From: Balanoglossus misakiensis
Taxonomy: Eukaryota > Hemichordata
Assembly: GCA_040954595.2 (NCBI GenBank)
Contig: CM082580.2
Span: 6,262,001 to 6,326,000 of the forward strand
Direction of reading: 5' to 3'
Length of the DNA stretch: 64,000 nt
Both the position numbers and the translations under genes were made by a program. Under the pieces are notes generated by a model. That model was not told the origin of the DNA and ran no database searches. It was given only the letters and a program-made list of their open reading frames with translations. This document shows positions 48,541-60,535 of the stretch, piece by piece (within the stretch, counting starts at the first letter, position 1; the number at the start of each line of letters is the position of its first letter).

Positions 48541-51500
48541 TAAGCGTATGATATGACAATATCGCTTTGGAAATCTGTTACCCAGGGTAATCTGACCGGC
48601 CGTCTGTCTATGACATCTTAAGAGTCATCATATTGTTTCCCCAGACTTCTTATACATACAATTTTCACTAGCATTTTCAGTTATGGTATCACATTAAGAT
48701 TTATAATAATTATTATATGTAGCAAAAAATTTGACGACAGCACATATAGCAATATGTCGCTGACAACAGCTATCAGTATGTTTCATTGGCAACGTATTAA
48801 ATTGGTCAGAATTTGAATTTTCAGGCAGTCAGGTGTCTTTTTTGGTGCTTTTTAAAAACACGATCTTTGTTGAATTCAACTCTTTCACTTTCTTTGAAGC
48901 CGATAACAAGCTGAACCCCAGTGCACACCACAGGCGCACAGCATCAATTCTTGGAATCGCAATCAATAATTTAATTGGTGTCTGCAGGGGGCAAATCCAT
49001 GCAGCTAAACTCACAAAAAAGACGCTCCAGTTTGTCAGTGACAGCCACTGGCTGTCATATGCACAATATGCAGCTTGGATTAGCATCCAGGGCCTCGGCA
49101 GAAGCTGATATCGCTGTTGCTATACAAACATGCACTAAAAACCAATCCGACAGACCATTAAAAGTGAACACTCAGACAGACATAAAAGCCTACAGTAGCT
49201 TAGTCAGTACGTCAATCACAGTCTCCCAGCATGGGTTTGCAGGATCTCTGTTTGGGGTAAATAAATGAAGAAAGTTGAAAAAGCATTATTAGTTGTGTTA
49301 TAGTTTAGTTCAGCAAGTTGAGGGTATAAGGTCTTACGGCATATATTTTATTTAAAAAATAACTGTTAATGTTTATTTTATCCTTAAGGTATTATTATTA
49401 TCGTTATAATTGTTGTTGATTCTATAACATTATGATCTGATGATGTGCTTCTGAAGTGGGGACTAAACTTCACTGCAACACTGGGGGATCCATCAGTATT
49501 TATAGGCAACATGATACGATGCACCAAAGATGCTCAGAAATATCTTTGATGCAGGAAAAAAAAATTCATATTACATGATTCAGAATTTCTGAAAAGAAAG
49601 TTTGAAATTCTCTGCAGAGAGCACACATGATCTATATCACCTTGGTAACCAGTTGTTATGGCAACTGCCAAGCCTGAGACTCAACTTCTGACCTTTCAAC
49701 CCATTGACATTAAACGTTAGTGTGATTACTGTGATTTTTTTTATAATTAATATGCGGAACAGGCATATTTATATGACACTAATAAAATCCTTCACCGTGC
49801 ATTCACACGAATAATTTATCAATTTATCTGTCACCTTGCGTGTTGCGTGAATACTGGAGAGCAATAAAAATACTGCTTTTTCCATGGCAACCAGCTTAAC
49901 TGACAGTTTTACGGAATAATAAAGGAAATTAATGATCGAAAGCTAAGATTACCTATCATCATGTTGATAGAAGTTTTTTTATATTCAATTTTCATGAAAG
50001 ACTGCATGGTAACAAGTAAATTAAAGGCTACCGCTGAATGTTAAATTTTCCTCTGTATAGAATGAAAACTTCCATCGCAAATTAATCTCTTCATCTTGTT
50101 TCATCAAAATTTTGTTTTGTGTTTGTACTGCGAAGTATAAATGACCCTCACAAAATTTAATGAAGCAGTAATGAAGTTCTCTTATTCAAGACAACAAAAT
50201 ACCCCCCCCCCTCCCGCGCCAAACAGGGAAATTTAAAGGTCAGAACTTCACATTGACCTATAGACCACTGAACCCCTTCTTCACCAAATGCATGACGTCA
50301 CTCTGCATTTATAGTTATACACTGTAGTTATTGAAGCACACACCAGTCCATTGAACTCTGTACTGCTGACGTCAAGTGAGTCGAATCTGCAGTCGACTTC
50401 TTACTCGATCGTCTGTCAAATATTCCACGGTCCAAACAGGACAAGTCCCCAACTCGACTCCAGTGAGTCATCTGCAGTCAGCATTTTTCGGGGTCATATC
50501 GTGGTTATGAACCGAAATTCTTGGCTCGTGTCATAATCTATATCCGATTTCTGTGAAACAATTTCTTACATATATGTTGTGACGTTCTGTCTTTGTGTGG
50601 CAGATATCAGTGTGTGTGTGCATTGATTGTAAACGAATATTAAAAAACAGCATTATTCATGTTTTTATAGTGGCGATATCTATACATTTTAATAGTTTTG
50701 AACCGATTAAATGTTGGGGTGAACATGCTATCAAAATGAGTAATCTTGCCTTAAAGACCAGATCTGAGTGATGGATGGATGGATTGATTGTCAGACTTAA
50801 TGAAAGAGTGGTGGCTATATGATGTCACCTAGACCATTTCAGCTTATATTACAAGCTTAATTGCAGGGACAGTCAGACCTATAGTCAAAAAGTTCAAGGG
50901 CCAGACAGTGGCATGTCCCAGGGGGGAACACTGGTGATGGTTTCAGCCAGTGAAGTTTCCATTGGGTAATTCTGATTTTATTAAGCGTGTGATTCATTGG
51001 CATTTATGGAAACGATAGTTGCGTCACTGTAATTTGAGTCATATTGCGGTTCATGATATCATGTATAGTTAGAACTTTAATCTCTATGACGCTCATATCT
51101 TGACGACGCTTTGTGATTTCCACAATCGTGGCGTACTGCACAGTCCGTAGAGGAAAACCACAGAAGTCATTGACCACTATGCTGTTCAGAAGTGGTACGT
51201 ATGTACCGGTGGGTATTGTTGTGGTAAAGATCGCCGTCTGCTGACGTCATGGGGGGAAATGTCTCTGGTTCCCTCACACCGTACATTCTAAGTCCTGGAC
51301 AGCCTATATAGTCTAGAATCCAGATTTGTATGTGTTGTTCTATGTGTGGAAAAACACACCAGTCTGGAATCTAGACTAGGACAGCCAAGCTGGCAATTAC
51401 ACAATGAGAGGACAGAGTCCGATACTTCCAGGGAATTCTGTACAACACGGAATATAAGGAGGAAAAAGGAAAAGGCACGTACCACACAGAGATTCATATG

Positions 51501-54500
51501 ATGCACCACTTTAGCATTTCTGTAGTACGTGTCAGTAACCCACAGAGCAAAATGCCACAGAAGTCATCAACATTGATTGACATTCAGCCAAGGGATTTTT
51601 TCTTGAATCTCTTAAAACCAAAATGCAAGTCCTCTTGTCAGCACAGGGGAAGTAGGTATACACTGAGAGACTGTATACTGTAGTTATAATATGAAGAAAT
51701 AAATAATTTGTGAACAATAAAAGTGTTTTAATTTGAAGAAATATAAATCATTTTAACTATGTTAATATTGTAAATATTATGAGTAATAACTTTATGAATT
51801 ATGTGTGCAAATATCAGGGCAGAGGTGACATGCACTCCAATATTCACTCGGCATGTAAATCTCAAAAGCTTATCCGCAAGTCTGGTACCATATAATGTGA
51901 AATACTGACTATAACAAGAATTGAAAAAAAAAACTTTGTGCATGACAGCCCAAGCGTGTTGAAAGGGAAAAATCTATAAGTCAGAATTTGAAAGTCAGAT
52001 CTTGAAATCCGATCATTTTCAGCTATTAGAGTGGCATTGTAGTCAATTCTGTGGATCGATGTATGAGCTGTGCATTAAAGTTGAGAGTATACTGGAAATA
52101 GATGGACAGAGAAAATGGATGAAAGAGAGTTGACAGCCAGGTACTTGTGTAATGGAAGCCTCAGAATGCACCATCGCCATTAATCTCAGATAGTGCGTCG
52201 ACGACCAGATGCGCCCGACAGTTGTCTTCGACCGTGCTTGCAGAGAGCTTTAAAGTAATTGTTAACATTTTGCTGATATTTACAGCCAGATCATTGGAGT
52301 AGAAAGATCAGCCCACGGACGGTTTAGATTTTTTTTGTTTATTAAAGTCAAATGTGAGAATGCAAAAGCCAATTCCTGCAGAATAACTGGTGTCCTTGAG
52401 AGAATTTACCCTGGTACTAAACGTAGCGTCATGTACTTGTATGTAAGTTGTAGCAAAATTGTCATATCAGAAGTGTGAGAAACAAATACTTTGTGTGGTG
52501 TGGCCCTGCCTCATTTCTTTTACACACCTATAGATTGAAAAAAGTGCTTGCCAGCAATTATGTCCGAGGTCTGTCTGGAATGTGTGTTTAAATTAAATTT
52601 TAATGTTTCAGGAAATAAACCTCATCAAGCCTCCATTCTCATCAAGCGACCACTTAAAGTTTTTCAAAGCTTGGCACTTTGGACTAATTTTAGATTTTTT
52701 TTAGTCTCTTCAAGTCTGAGTGGTTTGAAGCATTTAATTATTACATTGTCAATATTTTGATTTTTCTTTTCAAAACAATTGTCCGAATGAGATGTTGCTT
52801 CTTATTGCATTTCCCATAAACGCTCACTTTTGTATGTTTTAACTTTATGTAGAAAGTGTATGTCGCACAAAAATGTCATTGATGTGAAGGTGTTTCTTGA
52901 ACTATCAAGGTCTTAATAAATTGTCCATTTTCAGCATAGTCCCCGTGAATAGTCTTGAAATCTTGTGTGAACTTGAGTTTCATTATCTGCATTGGGGTGA
53001 CATTAAGTACTGCAGCGATGGTGGGTTTGGACGGAACAGCTAGCCTATCCCATGATAGATCTTAAATTCAGAGCAGCTGTTTTGGAATTTGACCGCGCGG
53101 ACTCAATACAGGGATTGTTGTATGAAAAGTATTTAGCCTTGCGAATGCTGAGGTGTTCGAATCCCTGGGAAACAAGCGGTTGTGTGGAGTATATGACACA
53201 CAGAGGATGTGGAATGAGTGAAACCCAGCCCACTTCTGCCTTTGATAGATCTCTTCCAGGTCATAACTGACTTCCAGGTCACGACCTCAGAATTCCATCA
53301 GACTTGACCTCATTATGCATGAAATATGTACTACTCCAGGTCTGGGAATACTTTCACAGAAGTTTCAAAAATGACCCATCTTATAATATAAAATAATCCC
53401 ATTCAAGTAACTTCTACATAACTTTTTTTATTTATTTATTCACTTTGGGAAGAAAACCAGTCCTTGTTGGTATATCAGCTTTCACTTGTTTTTTTAACTT
53501 TAATAAGGGGCTGTTTCCTGGCATGTTTTCAACCTTAAGAGACTGTTACATTCCTAGCAAGTTTCAAACCCACAAATGGTGTGTTTGTGTCATGCTCTTT
53601 TTCACAGCCGAAGGCTGAAGTTTTTGGTCAGGTGACCAAGTTGGCAGCTGACAGTTTTCCTGTTCCAGTTTGATGACTGAAAATACATGTACTAGATCTT
53701 GGTTAATTTCCTGAGAAAAAAATGAATGAAAAAATAAAGAAAGAAAAAGAAAGAAAAGCAGAGTTTTTCAAATGGGATTGATTGATTGATTGATTGATGG
53801 AATGTGCATTTAGAGAATTTTTCAACTTTTTAAAAATAGAAAAGTAACTTTCACTTTACAGGTAATAGAAAAATAGTTTCCAGATTTTTTATCTGAACAC
53901 TTGAATTTGCAGGAAATAGTAGCATTTAGAAAGCTTGCTTCATATTTTTCTTCATACAAGGACAGTCCTTAATGAATGTTGTTAATTTTGCCCGTAAATC
54001 CTGTTTAGAGTCCCAGTTTGGGGACATGATTGTACGCAGACTAGACTGGGATATGGATTGAATCCCAGAAGAGTTGAGTGTCCATGGCGTGTTTCCTGTT
54101 TTGCAATCAGGGTTCGGAATGAAAACTTCCGTGTTTGTATAGTCGGTTGATGTTTTTTGAATTCTCAATCAATGTTTTACAATGACTTCTGAAGGCACAC
54201 CTCAGAATCCATCCTGTAGCACTGTGTGAAATTATTTCGGCAAACCAGTTGTTGTTGGAATTTAACCTCATTGATTTGAAGAGCAGACAGGGTGAAGACT
54301 GATGCAACATGTAACCTGTTGGATTTGGAGACAATACTGAAATTACAGATAATTTGACTCTGAAATGATTTTTTTTCAGATCTCATCTTAGCTTACATTG
54401 GTTACTACTGTAAACTCTCTATGGTGCATCTATACTTTTTATTTCTTTTTGCCACTTTCATGTGTGTTTTCAAATCATTGACTCTGTTTAAATCTATTTT

Positions 54501-56039
54501 GTTGCCAATCTAAAGAGTGTATGTGTATGTGTGTGTGTGTGGGGGGGGGGGGGTCTCAGTACAATTGTTTACCACAGAAATTCTATACATCTAGTATGTG
54601 CTAGCTGCCTGATTGCAAATGTCTTGGTCAAACTGTATTTTTACACCAAAGTCATATGTATCAATGGAAATCTCTTTCTTTGAAGTTGATTTCTTTGTCA
54701 CCAAAATTTGTTGTACCTGCAGGGCTTCTGAACATCCTTCCAAACAGTGTCTGTGATTCCTCTGGCCGTCTAATTAACTTTAATGATGCCCCATCGCTTT
54801 CTTAATGACTTACATGTAGCCCTAGTATAACACCCTCAACAGTGCATAGAGAAAAAAACACTCTAAAAAATCCAAGATATTTTTTCACATTTTTAATAGT
54901 CAACTCCAATGCACCAAGGTACTCAACACAAAAGAAAAGAAAGGATCACAAGTTTATAGTGTTTCAAACAAAATGCTACACCAAACACACAACAAATGAC
55001 AGATGAGGCTATACACTGCTTAATTAGCCTAATTACCCCCAAACAATTAGAAAATCACCAAGCATGGAAAACAGAAGCCATGCATGGAAGGATTGGATTT
55101 CTGTTTATACTCCGAGAACTACAGCAAATATCCTGTCCCAAAACAGACTCTATTCAAGAGCCTTGCTGATTGAAACACAGTGTTGTTCTTTGTTCCTTGT
55201 GTTGGCAGCCCCATCTGGGAAGTTTACCCATGCAGAAAACAACTTCTGGATTATTTTATCATTCTGAAATAAACAGCATGTTTTTATTCTGTCTTCAGGT
55301 GTTATTTTTAAAAACAAACATCACATTCAAGCATGAACAGAGGTGCATGACACATAAGGTCATGCCATTTTACAGTTATTGGACACATTTACTGTGTTGA
55401 GTTTGCAAAAGGCAGAATGCCAGATCAAATAAGTTCAACAGAATTGTCAGGATTCGACTTGATTGAGAGGACGTACTTCACGAGTATCTACTTCATCAAG
55501 AGCTATAGGAATCATGAAACCTGAACCACCAGGCACAAATCAAACCCCTTTTGAATTCACTTAATTTTCACTGATGTGTAATTTACTCCATGGAGTATAC
55601 ATTTGTTTATGGTTAAAAAAAATCTTTAACCTGCAATGGCCATTAATGAGTTCTTTGCCCTGTAAGTCAAGCACTCACTCCAGCCGAAAGTTCACCCTTC
55701 AGTGAGTATATACACCGCTCAAATTGCACAACAGCTAGTATTCGCTTGAATGCTCCAATCAGGTTCCTTAATTTCCTGCCTCTTATCTCTAGCTGCACTG
55801 GCTGCTGCCTGAGTTCCCAAGATGCATTGCAAAATTACCCTGCGGTTACACGATCACGACACAAACTCTGCAATTGTCCAGGCTTGCAGGAAACTTCCCT
55901 GCTGGTCATGTAGGGTGCATTAAAAGGGCAGGCCAACCTTATATACAGTTGGACAATGATCGACCCTTGTGTTAACTTTTACCTTCCAGAACATTGGGAA
56001 CAAATTTTCCACATAACTTTGGAAATAAAGTTGCTACAA
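48541..56039. other. Intergenic DNA with no supported gene
   Basis: AT-rich. It contains an imperfect hairpin at 51309-51379, a GATT run near 53776-53799, and a GT tract followed by a G tract at 54521-54553. A ZNF143/Staf-like site, TTCCCAAGATGCATTGCA, is at 55811-55828. The stretch 48890-49110 has a less AT-rich composition but no supported exon. Confidence 0.4.
51309..51379. repeat. Imperfect hairpin
   Basis: Arms of about 30 nt share TAGTCTAGAATCCAGA-like sequence on opposite strands, with a short loop. It may be a degraded small element. Confidence 0.5.
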
Positions 56040-56079
56040 TACATTGTAACCTCAAACCTCTTTGTTTACTTTTTTTGAT

Positions 56080-58322
56080 GTTGCTAGGCAACATCTCTAT
56101 ACTCTCACTTGTCATATTATTGATCTAAATTTTAAAAGATCCATCTGTAGCCCAAAAGTTGCTACAATATTGCTAGGCAACCACTCTGTGTTGCTGCTTG
56201 TAATATTTTGATGTATATCTTTTCAAAAATCTCTCGGCAAATCTAACGAAAATCTTGTTACCATTGGTGATTTTAATAAAAATCAGACTTTCATTTCTAG
56301 ATATTTCAGCACACATATCTGCAGGGAACTCGATCAGCTTACTCATTAGTAAGTTTTGAACAGATAATATCTTTTACAGATATCAATTATGTTCGATGTA
56401 CATCATACATGTATTGTGGTTGTCATGTAATATGCAAGAAACCTTTTTAATTCATAAAATATTGCATCATGTTGTAAAATCCTTTTACTATATCAAAGAT
56501 TATTACCGTGGCATTTTCAAAAATCATACTAAAAAGTTTATATGAATGGGATATTTGATACTACTGACTGAGAGACATTAAGTTTTGAAGCTCATTAGAT
56601 TGTCAATTATTTTGCAATGTATCACGAGTTAAGGAAATTGATTTTTATGCGTATGAGTGGGTGGGTGGGTTGGTGGATGGATTGCAAGCAGGAGCTCTGG
56701 TAAACAGTCTGTGCTTCACAGTGTGTGATCTGACTTCTGGCATATGTCTGTGCGTTAAATTGTGTGGTCAACAATCTTCCTTGACATTAACATCAGTAAC
56801 AAGATCAGCAGGAAATTTTTTCCACAATTTGACTTCTGATGGAATTTGATCAGTTTTTGTTTGTCGGAGTTGGGGGGGGGGTTACATTGTACTGATATCA
56901 TTCGCATTTGCATCACTTTGTCATCTCTTGGTGACGCAATATGTACCATGGTAGTTATGAACTCTTTGTACAGAGGCAGCAACGTACAGCCACAGTGTGA
57001 TGTCTTCAATATGTTCATGTATACAATCAGTAAGCTTTATTTGGGTGGACCAATCTAAGTTGGAAAATAAAATCATGAAAATAATGCAGAAAGTGACAAA
57101 TCTTGGAGTTTAATCGAAGGTGGAATATATTGTTGTAGATCTCTAGTGGTGCATTTTCTGTAGTGACCATGGCAACGACAACAACAATAGGAATGTATAA
57201 GGAGTCAGGAATTGTCTTAATATATCTATAGTCTAGTTTTACAGCATCAGCATCCGAACTACTTTAATTTCATGTACCATTCCTCATACAAGAAACCTAG
57301 CCTACCATGCAAGCTGTGGTGTGATCTCTTTCATTAAAGTATGGCTAATTTCTCTGATGAAACATCCTCTATAGGCTTGTATTCTACAGTGGACTTTCAT
57401 ATTTATGACTGTTATGTAAGTTATGTCTCTGACTGTATGTTACAAGGCCATTTTTGTCCCATAATAAAATAGCTTTACATGGCCCTGATCACGTATTACC
57501 GTGGTATTTTTTTTTTAAAGGCCCAATGGCAGGCATTTTTTTCATGAATTTATTTTTGAAATTAGAATGCCAGTGGGCCATTTAAATGAGCTCTTCCATA
57601 TTATAAACTTCTGATTATGGCTGTCAAATAATAGAAAGGTGTCACACCCGTTTATTCAGCTGTCCATTGCAAGAGTACACAACTAATGCACACATGGGTG
57701 TTAAAGCCTCCACAAGTTCAAAATGGTGTCGTTGATAAGAAGATTTCAGTATTTCATGGATAAAAAATATGCCAAAAATGGAAACTATTGGGGCTTTAAT
57801 GGCATTAGTTATGTGTTATTCCAGAATAGTTACCTTGGTAACAGCTCCCCAGTTTTGTCTGCAATTCTGCTCCATTATGAAGAAATTCGCCTGCAAATGT
57901 TACTTTTTTTGTACAGCTTTTAATTTTACCCGTAAGCAACACACATTGTTTAGTAGTTAACACTGCGTAAACTTTTCCTTAGTATTAAATATGTTTAAAA
58001 ATACTTCAAACAAAAAAGTGGGCAAATAATGTTTAATTTCCTTACATGCATTAATAAACTGTTTTCATCTAATAAAAGTGCAAAAATAAGAAAAGAAACG
58101 TTGTTCCTTTCCATTTATACACAGAGCGATGTATTAGTAACCATGGTTACAATTTACAAATTAACCCCCCCCCCCCCAACAGCTGTCTTCAATGTCAAAA
58201 CCCGAACACGTCCTCAAATTAAGTTGTTATAAACGAAGAAATAATTTGCTTGGTCTTTTGCCTTGAAATTTCATTCTCCCAAGCGCCGACTACCTTTATC
58301 CGAGGATTGTAGCCATGACAAC
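56080..58322 (+). promoter_or_regulatory. Cluster of RFX X-box-like motifs upstream of CDK5R1
   Basis: Six inverted-repeat motifs matching the X-box form GTNRCC(N0-3)RGYAAC or the EF-C form GTTGCTNGGCAAC, some with one or two mismatches: GTTGCTAGGCAAC 56080-56092, ATTGCTAGGCAAC 56169-56181, GTGACCATGGCAAC 57163-57176, GTTACCTTGGTAAC 57829-57842, GTAACCATGGTTAC 58137-58150 and GTAGCCATGACAAC 58309-58322. They lie 1.3-3.6 kb upstream of the CDK5R1 start. RFX factors act in ciliated and neural cells. The first two lie in a degenerate tandem repeat of about 60 bp. Function is inferred. Confidence 0.45.
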
Positions 58323-59299
58323 CAATGCCATGGCTCACCCCTTGGAAAACGTGACGGGGGTCTGAGAAACGTGGCTGAAATTTCAGGTATACGTTTTGCT
58401 TGCAAGGAAAGGTAGCTCAGTTGAGTAGCCAATGCCTTTGTTGTTGATTTAAATATCTCTTCCTCATGTACGGGTTCCTCCACGATGTTCTTGAATGCTT
58501 CGATCTCTTTTATTTTATTTTTTTCATTTGAAGTACTTTACCGCCGCACGCACGACACAGGAGGCAATGAAGTCCGACGGAACGGGATTGAAATCAAGTT
58601 GTGCGCCGACTGACGTGACGACCGGCCAGGGCTACGGAGATCGGATGTACGTACCGTACGTCACGGTCTGCGGGTTTTCTCTGCAACATCCCGGAAGATT
58701 GTTTTAAAAAAAAGATTGACTGACCAGCGCAGTCACGATTCACTGTTTAAAAAAATGTCGGGATAGATGTATGTTCAGAAATGAAAATTAAAAAAATATA
58801 TATATCTCCCAGATATATACCCCACCTGTATCAGTTTCAACTTGTACACCTCTGAGTGCATACATGCGTCTTGATGATATGCGTCCCACAGTCGAGTCGC
58901 TTATATGCGTCTTGATAATAATATGCTCGATTTTTGCTTTCGCAACGATTAAATCTGGCTGACTCATGTGACTAGACATGTTCTGAATTTATTCGGTATC
59001 CATCGTTGTTTTCGAGTAAATATTTTTAAAATTATTCAACAAGGCATCTCTTTCATTTATTACACGGATTAATCGTTTTTTCCACTGCTTTATTTTTGCA
59101 TTCATCCATGAAGAACATGATTTTTCATCCATCACTAAATTGGCAGTTGAGTTTTGGTTTCCCATCCAGCGCCTCATGAATCGCCGGGACTAATACAGGT
59201 GAAAATGAAAGTGCACGCTGATTGGTCCGATATGACATAAGTGTTTCACATAAGGAAAAGGCGCTTCCTTATTTGGGGGCATAAATTAACATGCATTTG
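58323..59299 (+). promoter_or_regulatory. Upstream region of CDK5R1
   Basis: Less AT-rich patch at 58530-58690 containing ACTGACGTGACG and GTACGTACCGTACGTCAC, the latter nearly palindromic. No coding exon is supported. It may be a proximal enhancer or part of the promoter. Confidence 0.35.
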
Positions 59300-59309
59300 C
59301 CATATAAGG
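59300..59309 (+). promoter_or_regulatory. CDK5R1: CArG box (SRF site) near the CDK5R1 promoter
   Basis: CCATATAAGG is an exact match to CC(A/T)6GG, 330 nt upstream of the ATG. It may also serve as a TATA-like element. The transcription start is not visible from sequence. Confidence 0.45.
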
Positions 59310-59638
59310 CTTAAACTGCGAAAATCTCACGTGGTCGGCGAATAAATAATCAGATGAAAATGTGGCTCGTTTAAAAAGAGCAGTGCGCAGCCAGTTGCAT
59401 ATTCGGCATAATTTCCTGGTGAGCGTCTGACCGAACGATGCAGTGCTAGCATTTGAGTCAAGCGGCATTTTGGGTCATTTACAGCCGCCGTTTCTACCCA
59501 ACAACCGGACCGTCTCGGACGCCGATGTGAAAAGCGGTACAGAGACTCGAACCGTCTAAGGTTTTCCACTTCTTTCGGGTAGCTTCTCTCCGTTCTCTCC
59601 TGGTGTCGGGGCCTGACATCTGTTCCTGTCATTTCACA

Positions 59639-60535
59639 ATGGGTACTGTACTATCCCTTTCACCTAAACCACGCAAGTCAGCGCTACACGAAGACTGCAC
59701 GGTGAGCATGGCCAATCTTAACGCTCTCTACAACTGCAAAAACAACAATGTGACGACCACCAAACCGTTAGACAAGCCGATGAGGAAACATTCGGCGATG
59801 TTTATTAGCGCGCTGAGTTGGAAAATGTTCAGCGCTTCGAGCAAGAAGAACAAGCCGAACAACAACAACAACAACGTACTGCGGACCAAAAACACCAACA
59901 TCATCGAGCAGCAGAATAACTACAACAACGCCACGAGTAACGGAGTTATCTCCAGTATCAAGAAGTCGTACTCTTGTTTCAACCTGAACTCGCACTGCGA
60001 GAAATCTTCCAAAGCCAACAACAATATCATCAAGAAATCCCAGAGCGGCAGCGCGGTGAAAACGCCGAACACCAAGAAAACCATCCAAGCGTCCACCGGA
60101 GAACTGCTGAAGTGTCTGGGAAATTTCCTCAGTCGGCGATGCTCCTGCTTGCGGGACTTCGAAGGCAACGATGCCATAATGTGGCTGCGATCAGTGGACA
60201 GGTCCCTGCTCTTGCAAGGGTGGCAGGACATTGCCTTCATCACCCCGGCAAACCTTGTCTTCGTGTACATGTTATGTCGGGACTTGGTCGACGACAAAAT
60301 CACCTCCGAGTCTGAGCTACAAGCCGTCGTGCTCACATGTCTGTACTTATCCTATAGTTACATGGGCAACGAGATCAGTTATCCGCTAAAACCGTTCCTA
60401 GTCGAAGACGACAAAGACAGATTCTGGGACAGAAGCCTAAGAATTATAAATGACTGTAGTGCCAATATGTTACGGATAAACAAGGAGAGTACGTATTTTT
60501 CAGAAGTTTTTGCCGAACTGAAATCGTATTCATAA
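59639..60535 (+). CDS. CDK5R1: CDK5 regulatory subunit 1 (p35), intronless
   Basis: Neuron-type activator of cyclin-dependent kinase 5. A single exon encodes 298 aa (human p35 has 307). The start MGTVLSLSP is identical to the human N terminus, with Gly2 as myristoylation site for membrane anchoring. Residues 1-145 are variable and rich in Asn and Lys (NKPNNNNNN at 71-79). The cyclin-fold CDK5-binding region spans about 149-296, with [46 protein letters not shown] and [29 protein letters not shown] at 108-116 aligns with human KKSLSCANL, but the Phe-Ala calpain site that follows in human p35 is not evident (LNSHCEKSS). The ATG at 59639 is chosen by this match. Vertebrate CDK5R1 also lacks coding introns. 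Confidence 0.97.
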   Translation: MGTVLSLSPKPRKSALHEDCTVSMANLNALYNCKNNNVTTTKPLDKPMRKHSAMFISALSWKMFSASSKKNKPNNNNNNVLRTKNTNIIEQQNNYNNATSNGVISSIKKSYSCFNLNSHCEKSSKANNNIIKKSQSGSAVKTPNTKKTIQASTGELLKCLGNFLSRRCSCLRDFEGNDAIMWLRSVDRSLLLQGWQDIAFITPANLVFVYMLCRDLVDDKITSESELQAVVLTCLYLSYSYMGNEISYPLKPFLVEDDKDRFWDRSLRIINDCSANMLRINKESTYFSEVFAELKSYS

